DNA of 64,000 nt from Caproicibacterium lactatifermentans. GTDB lineage: Bacteria; Bacillota; Clostridia; Oscillospirales; Acutalibacteraceae. Within the stretch, counting starts at the first letter, position 1; every line of letters starts with the position of its first letter. The notes beneath the pieces are model-generated. The model was given only the letters and a program-made list of their open reading frames with translations. It was not told where the DNA came from and did no database searches. The DNA lies in contig NZ_CP046051.1 of assembly GCF_013315815.1 (NCBI RefSeq), forward strand, positions 1,735,501-1,799,500, written 5' to 3'. Made by a program: the position numbers and the translations under genes. Below, in pieces: positions 59,716 through 64,000 of this stretch.

Positions 59716-61542
59716 TTATTCAACTGTGACAGATTTTGCAAGGTTACGCGGTTTATCCACATCGCACCCGCGCAACACAGCAATATGATAAGCCAAAAGC
59801 TGCAACGGTACAATGGCAACCAACGGTGACAGAATATCGCGTACTTTCGGCACCCGCAGCAGGTTAGTCGTCAGTTCCGAATCCACCTTATCCCCTTCAC
59901 GGCAGACTAAAATCACTTTGGCACCGCGGGACTTTACTTCCTCCAGATTGCTGACGGTTTTGGGGTACAGGCTCGGCTGTGTTGCCACACCAATGACCGG
60001 TGTGCCTTCTTCAATCAAAGAAATCGTTCCGTGCTTTAATTCTCCGGCAGCGTATGCCTCACAGTGCACATACGATACTTCTTTAAGCTTCAGGGAACTT
60101 TCCTGGCACAGGGTATAGTCGACACCGCGGCCAATGAAGAACACATGCTCATCGTCTTTCAGCTGCTTAGCACAGCTGATGATCTCCGGTTCATGGTCAA
60201 TGGCTTCCTGGATATGCGCGGGCATTTCCAAAAGTTCTCGGCAGTAATCCGCTTCCTGCTGTTCTGTCAGCTGACCATGCAGACAGCCCAGTTTGACCGC
60301 CAGCAGGTACAGTACGGACAGCTGCACCAAGTACGCCTTGGTGCTGGCAACCGCAATCTCCGGACCAGCCCATGTATACAGCACATCGTTCGCTTCCCGC
60401 GCAATGGAAGAACCCGGCACATTGACAATCGCCAGTGTGCGCACACCCTTTTCTTTTGCCAGACGCAGTGCCGCCAGTGTGTCGGCGGTTTCGCCGGACT
60501 GTGAAATCAGAATGACCAGGTCATGCTTGCTGAAAATCGGGTCCCGATAGCGAAACTCGGAAGCAATGGAAACTTCCACCGGAATACGGGCAAGTGCTTC
60601 AATGGCATAGCGTCCCACCAAACCAGCGTGCATTGCCGTACCGCAGGCCACAATATGAATATGATCAACGGCCGCCAGTGTATCATCCGGCAAACCAGAA
60701 ATACCCAGTTCCACTTTTCCGCCGCGAATGCGCGGGGAAAGGCAGCGTTTCACTGCTTCCGGCTCCTCATGAATCTCCTTCAGCATAAAGTGCGGATAGC
60801 CACCCTTTTCGGCCGTGCCCACGTCCCAAGTAGCTGTCAAAACATCTTTATGGACCGGTTTGCCCGCAAGGTCAACGACTTCTACGCCATCTTTGCGCAG
60901 AATGGCAATTTCACCCGGCTCCGGCAGGAAATACTGCTTGGTATGCTGCAGCAGAACCGTCATATCGGAAGCAATGAAGTTCTCCCCACTGCCCAAGCCA
61001 ACCACCAGCGGGCTGTCTTTGCGCACCGCATAAATGGTGTCCGGCTGGTCATCAAACAGAATGCCCAGTGCGTAGGAACCCTCTGCATCATGGATCGTCT
61101 GTGCGATGGCCTGAATGGGGTCATTGCTCTGCTCATAATAGTGGTCCAGCGTCGCGGCAACCGTTTCCGTATCCGTTTCGCTCTGGAAAGTAAACCCTTC
61201 GGCCAGGCGGGCATCTTTCAGCTGCATATAATTCTCGATAATGCCGTTGTGCACCAGTGTGACACGGCCGCTGCGGTGCGGATGTGCATTAACGTCACTC
61301 GGCTCGCCATGGGTGGCCCAGCGGGTATGCCCAATGCCACAGCAGCCAAATGGACGCTCGCCGGCATCAATCTTATCCTGAAGCCGCTGCAGACGTCCCT
61401 GTGTCTTTACGACCGAAACACCGCTTTTGCCATACACTGCAATGCCGGCGGAGTCATAGCCGCGGTACTCCAGCTGACGCAGTCCGTCCAGCAGGATATC
61501 AACAGAATCATGCTTGCCTACATAGCCTATAATTCCACACAT
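59716..61542 (-). CDS. glmS: GlmS, glutamine-fructose-6-phosphate aminotransferase
   Basis: A 608-aa enzyme making glucosamine-6-phosphate. The start at 61542 gives the MCGIIGYVG N-terminus with the catalytic Cys; the frame to 61662 runs through the ribozyme. SIS domains (SQSGETADTLAAL) and the C-terminal KPRNLAKSVTVE are intact. Controlled by the self-cleaving ribozyme upstream. Confidence 0.98.
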   Translation of the reverse strand: MCGIIGYVGKHDSVDILLDGLRQLEYRGYDSAGIAVYGKSGVSVVKTQGRLQRLQDKIDAGERPFGCCGIGHTRWATHGEPSDVNAHPHRSGRVTLVHNGIIENYMQLKDARLAEGFTFQSETDTETVAATLDHYYEQSNDPIQAIAQTIHDAEGSYALGILFDDQPDTIYAVRKDSPLVVGLGSGENFIASDMTVLLQHTKQYFLPEPGEIAILRKDGVEVVDLAGKPVHKDVLTATWDVGTAEKGGYPHFMLKEIHEEPEAVKRCLSPRIRGGKVELGISGLPDDTLAAVDHIHIVACGTAMHAGLVGRYAIEALARIPVEVSIASEFRYRDPIFSKHDLVILISQSGETADTLAALRLAKEKGVRTLAIVNVPGSSIAREANDVLYTWAGPEIAVASTKAYLVQLSVLYLLAVKLGCLHGQLTEQQEADYCRELLEMPAHIQEAIDHEPEIISCAKQLKDDEHVFFIGRGVDYTLCQESSLKLKEVSYVHCEAYAAGELKHGTISLIEEGTPVIGVATQPSLYPKTVSNLEEVKSRGAKVILVCREGDKVDSELTTNLLRVPKVRDILSPLVAIVPLQLLAYHIAVLRGCDVDKPRNLAKSVTVE

Positions 61543-61624
61543 ATATTCAATTTTCCTTTCTGTACATACAAATGCTAAAAATAAAAATGGATAGAACATT
61601 TCTTCACGGAAATAACGATGCTTT

Positions 61625-61808
61625 TCTGAGTGATTCTCCACGGGGTGCCGACACCGCATCACACTTTGTACATCGTCTGACGACTGCCCGCTTCATGCAG
61701 CCGGAAGTGCATCCGCCGAAACCTTCGATCACACTTCTCCTCGTCACGCTTGGGGTGCTGTCACCGGGCAAAGCCTCCGCGGCCTGCCCACACCTGTGCG
61801 TCTGGCGC
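61625..61808 (-). promoter_or_regulatory. glmS ribozyme (GlcN6P-activated self-cleaving riboswitch)
   Basis: On the minus strand the core motifs are GCGCCAGA (61808-61801), GACGAGGAG (61745-61737), and TTTCGGCGGAT (61721-61711), in the right order. The cleavage site is expected immediately 5' of G61808. The 3' limit near 61625 is approximate. Confidence 0.92.
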
Positions 61809-61924
61809 TTTTTTTAAGCTATCAAATAAGGACCGCATTCCCCCTTTTTAATTCTATTTATTATATGCATCGACACCTGCTTTGTCAACTGTTCCCTTTC
61901 CTTCTGAGAAATAGTATAAAATAC

Positions 61925-61990
61925 TTGCGCCATGTTTCCATGCATGTTATAATATTTGTGCAATAAAACAGAAATAATAATTATTATTAT
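61925..61990 (+). promoter_or_regulatory. promoter of the flavodiiron gene with A/T palindrome
   Basis: -35 TTGCGC (61925-61930), -10 TATAAT (61948-61953), 17 nt apart. A perfect palindrome AATAATAATTATTATT spans 61973-61988, just before the ribosome site GGAGG; it resembles Fur/PerR-type boxes. Confidence 0.55.
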
Positions 61991-62004
61991 TGGAGGCCTT
62001 CATA

Positions 62005-63210
62005 ATGATACCCTGCACACAAAAAGTAACTGATGATATTGTCTGGGTTGGCGGCAGTGACCGGCGGCTTGCCCTGTTTGAAAATGTATTTCCTCTGCCG
62101 GATGGTATCAGCTATAATGCCTATGTTATTTTGGACGAAAAAACAGCCCTGATGGACACGGCAGACGCGGCGATTGCCGAGCGCTTCCTAACCAACGTGG
62201 AGGGTGCACTTGCCGGACGGAAGCTCGACTATCTGGTTGTGAACCACATGGAACCCGACCACTGCGCCATGATTGGCGAAATTGTGCGCCGTTACCCGGA
62301 AATTAAACTGGTGGGCAATACCAAAACATTCCGTTTTATGGAGCAGTTCTTTGACTTCCCACTGCAGGACCGCTGCATAACCGTCAAAGAAGGCGATACC
62401 CTGACACTGGGCCGTCACCTGCTGCACTTCGTCATGGCGCCCATGGTGCACTGGCCGGAAGTCATGATGTCCTATGACAGCACAGATAAAATTCTGTTCT
62501 CTGCGGACGCTTTCGGTACATTCGGCGCTTTCCACGGTCCAATTTTCGCCGACCAGATCAACTTCCAGGTACGCTACGTTGATGAAGCCCGCCGCTATTA
62601 CACCAACATTGTCGGCAAATACGGCCCGCAGGTGCAGGCTGTGCTGAAAAAAGCGACTGGTTTGGACATTGCCATACTCTGCCCGCTGCACGGTCCCATT
62701 TGGCGCAAGGACCTCGGCTGGATTTTGGACAAGTACGACAAATGGAGCCGGTATGAGCCAGAAGAAAAGGGCGTAGTGATTGCCTACGGTTCTATGTACG
62801 GCAACACGGAAGCGGCAGCTGAAGAATTGGCCAATCTGCTGGCACAGAAGGGTGTAACCGCCCTGCGGCTGTATGATGTTTCCAAGACAGATTCCTCCTA
62901 TCTCATCTCTGATCTGTTCCGTTTCAGCAACTTTGTGCTTGCTGCTCCGACCTACAACAACGGCGTTTACCTGCCCATGAATGCCCTGCTGCATGACATT
63001 GCGGCGCTCAACCTGCAAAACCGGCAGTATTCCCTTATCAGCAACGGCAGCTGGGCACCTATCAGCGGCAAAAAGATGGACGAAGCCCTGAACAAACTGA
63101 AAGGAATGCAGCAGGTCGGCGAAACTGTGCAGTTCCGTTCCAGCCTGAAGGCAGAGCAGCTTCCGCAGCTGAAAGCACTAGCACAGGCAATCTGTGATTC
63201 TTTAAAATAA
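62005..63210 (+). CDS. flavodiiron protein (A-type flavoprotein FprA)
   Basis: A 401-aa enzyme that reduces O2 or NO. The N-terminal beta-lactamase-like domain has the diiron ligands H81-x-E83-x-D85-H86 (NHMEPDHC), H in MVHWPE, D in SADAFG and H in CPLHGPIW; the C-terminal flavodoxin domain has GSMYGNTE. ATG 62005 follows GGAGG; the TTG at 61990 lies upstream of the site. Likely protects an anaerobe from oxygen. Preferred substrate unknown. Confidence 0.95.
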   Translation: MIPCTQKVTDDIVWVGGSDRRLALFENVFPLPDGISYNAYVILDEKTALMDTADAAIAERFLTNVEGALAGRKLDYLVVNHMEPDHCAMIGEIVRRYPEIKLVGNTKTFRFMEQFFDFPLQDRCITVKEGDTLTLGRHLLHFVMAPMVHWPEVMMSYDSTDKILFSADAFGTFGAFHGPIFADQINFQVRYVDEARRYYTNIVGKYGPQVQAVLKKATGLDIAILCPLHGPIWRKDLGWILDKYDKWSRYEPEEKGVVIAYGSMYGNTEAAAEELANLLAQKGVTALRLYDVSKTDSSYLISDLFRFSNFVLAAPTYNNGVYLPMNALLHDIAALNLQNRQYSLISNGSWAPISGKKMDEALNKLKGMQQVGETVQFRSSLKAEQLPQLKALAQAICDSLK

Positions 63211-63237
63211 ATCATAAATCGTTTTTCAGCATAAAAA

Positions 63238-63278
63238 ATGCGCTTCCAAAGGTGTAAAACCTTTTGGAGCGCATTTTT
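63238..63278 (+). terminator. terminator after the flavodiiron gene
   Basis: ATGCGCTTCCAAAGG (63238-63252) pairs with CCTTTTGGAGCGCAT (63260-63274), then five T. Confidence 0.92.
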
Positions 63279-63281
63279 ATA

Positions 63282-63420
63282 TGCCGTTTACCGGCATGGG
63301 AGGAACTTTCTAAGAGGCATCATAAGCCATTCCTCCAACCCTTTGGCGGCGTACTGTTAAGGCCCGTCTATGGGTTCCTGCAGGTTCGCCGCAATGACCT
63401 TAATCTGCCTTTACTGGGAA
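63282..63420 (+). ncRNA. structured intergenic segment, possible RNA of unknown class
   Basis: Successive stems: TGCCG/CGGCA (63282-63296), GGAGGAA/TTCCTCC (63299-63336) and GCGGCG/CGCCGC (63346-63392, with inner CCC/GGG). This density is higher than neighbouring intergenic DNA. Whether it is a leader for the following small ORF/VOC gene or a separate RNA is unknown. Confidence 0.35.
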
Positions 63421-63421
63421 G

Positions 63422-63634
63422 GTGAACGGTCCGCTGTCCCGTCCTGCCCGATTCCCTCTCTTCCCTGATACACTTCTTATCATATGCGTGTTTTTAGCAC
63501 TGTTGATATTATCGCTGATGATTAGAGAATCCGCTAATGGAAACACCGTATCAAAACGGACCGTTCTGAACGCACTGGAATACGGCATTCACGTGCTGCA
63601 GGCTATCAAGGACGGTCAAACTGTTTTTGTGTGA
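63422..63634 (+). CDS. possible small membrane protein
   Basis: A 70-codon GTG frame with one strong hydrophobic helix (LLIICVFLALLILSLMI) and a polar tail. The GGGAAGG upstream nearly touches the GTG, so the start is uncertain. Codon use is like that of the neighbours. It may be real, but it overlaps nothing that helps decide. Confidence 0.35.
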   Translation: MNGPLSRPARFPLFPDTLLIICVFLALLILSLMIRESANGNTVSKRTVLNALEYGIHVLQAIKDGQTVFV

Positions 63635-63675
63635 AAAGGCAGAATATGATATGATAGCAGAAAGGAGGATGCTTT

Positions 63676-64000
63676 ATGAATTTTCAGAGTACTTTAATTG
63701 TTGTACACGACATGGAACGTTCCAAGGCCTTTTACTGCCGCCTGTTTAACATGACTGTTACTGCCGATTTTGGCGAAAACGTCACTCTTTCTGACCATCT
63801 CTCCCTGCAAACACTGAACAGCTGGAGGAAATTCGTAAATAGATCCGACAATGAAATCCAGTTTGGCGGCTGTTCCGGGGAACTTTATTTTGAAACAGAT
63901 GATATGACCGTATTTCAGGTCCGTCTGGAAAGCCTTTATCCGGATATTGAGTATATCACCCCGCCGGAAGAACAGCCGTGGGGGCAGCAGGTCACGCGTT
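63676..64000 (+). CDS. VOC/glyoxalase-family protein (partial, C-terminus beyond right edge)
   Basis: ATG 63676 has AAAGGAGG 7 nt upstream. The first 108 codons read MNFQSTLIVVHDMERSKAFY, typical of a VOC fold N-terminus, with a later GELYFETDDMTVFQVRL segment. The gene continues past 64000. Substrate unknown. Confidence 0.8.
   Translation, partial: MNFQSTLIVVHDMERSKAFYCRLFNMTVTADFGENVTLSDHLSLQTLNSWRKFVNRSDNEIQFGGCSGELYFETDDMTVFQVRLESLYPDIEYITPPEEQPWGQQVTR

Overview
The window is a low-to-mid GC Firmicutes chromosome segment. It looks like a strictly anaerobic member of the Clostridia, probably Oscillospiraceae/Ruminococcaceae. The reasons are a Suf operon, a nine-subunit bacterial V-type ATPase, T-box and glmS-ribozyme leaders, AGGAGG ribosome binding sites, a flavodiiron protein, and a lactate-to-acyl-CoA electron-transfer module typical of lactate-consuming butyrate/caproate formers. 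I assign no species. I found no tRNA, rRNA, CRISPR array or insertion sequence.

Left part (1-14.5 kb): the end of a sufC-sufB operon (minus), a KtrB-type potassium channel subunit (plus), then one long plus-strand operon. It has a clear promoter (3054-3082) and a 170-nt structured leader. It encodes a TM1266-type small regulator, two successive NifH/NifD/NifK-like gene sets (3549-6768 and 6765-9854), and hypF, hypC, hypD and hypE. Almost every junction is a 4-8 nt overlap. No hydrogenase subunit, hypA, hypB or nifB/E/N is present. I regard this as the most novel system here: a duplicated nitrogenase-like reductase linked to the machinery that builds Fe(CN)2CO. Set 1 keeps six Cys that look like P-cluster ligands. 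Set 2 keeps three Cys plus an Asp, as in the simpler [4Fe-4S] nitrogenase-like reductases.

14.5-29 kb: a pantothenate operon (DUF2520 protein-panB-panC-panD, minus), a YdcF-like membrane protein with an apparent frameshift, a macrodomain protein, and a V-ATPase operon in the order G-I-K-E-C-F-A-B-D (minus). Its K subunit has the residues of a sodium-binding site.

29-39.5 kb: a Nudix hydrolase, dCTP deaminase, then the lactate module. Lactate racemase (larA), FAD-linked D-lactate dehydrogenase, EtfB, EtfA and acyl-CoA dehydrogenase are on the minus strand, and a lactate permease is divergent on the plus strand. The 570-nt divergent region carries a GntR-type operator and other inverted repeats. 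A UppP phosphatase and a 46-aa membrane peptide follow.

39.5-47.5 kb: a secreted protein with a decayed dockerin-like end, two small membrane proteins, and two metal-export units placed back to back. copA-csoR (minus) has a CopZ domain fused to CopA with its own internal start. An ArsR/SmtB regulator and a Cd/Zn ATPase lie on the plus strand. The two promoters and their operators are packed into about 120 bp.

47.5-64 kb: recA (with SOS box)-recX-rimO-pgsA, a T-box-controlled cysE-cysS pair, prmC and a DUF1385 protein, an operon for a lipoprotein... more exactly a response regulator-histidine kinase pair with a lipoprotein gene downstream on the same strand orientation, glmS with its ribozyme, a flavodiiron protein with its promoter, a structured intergenic segment, and a VOC-family gene cut by the right edge.
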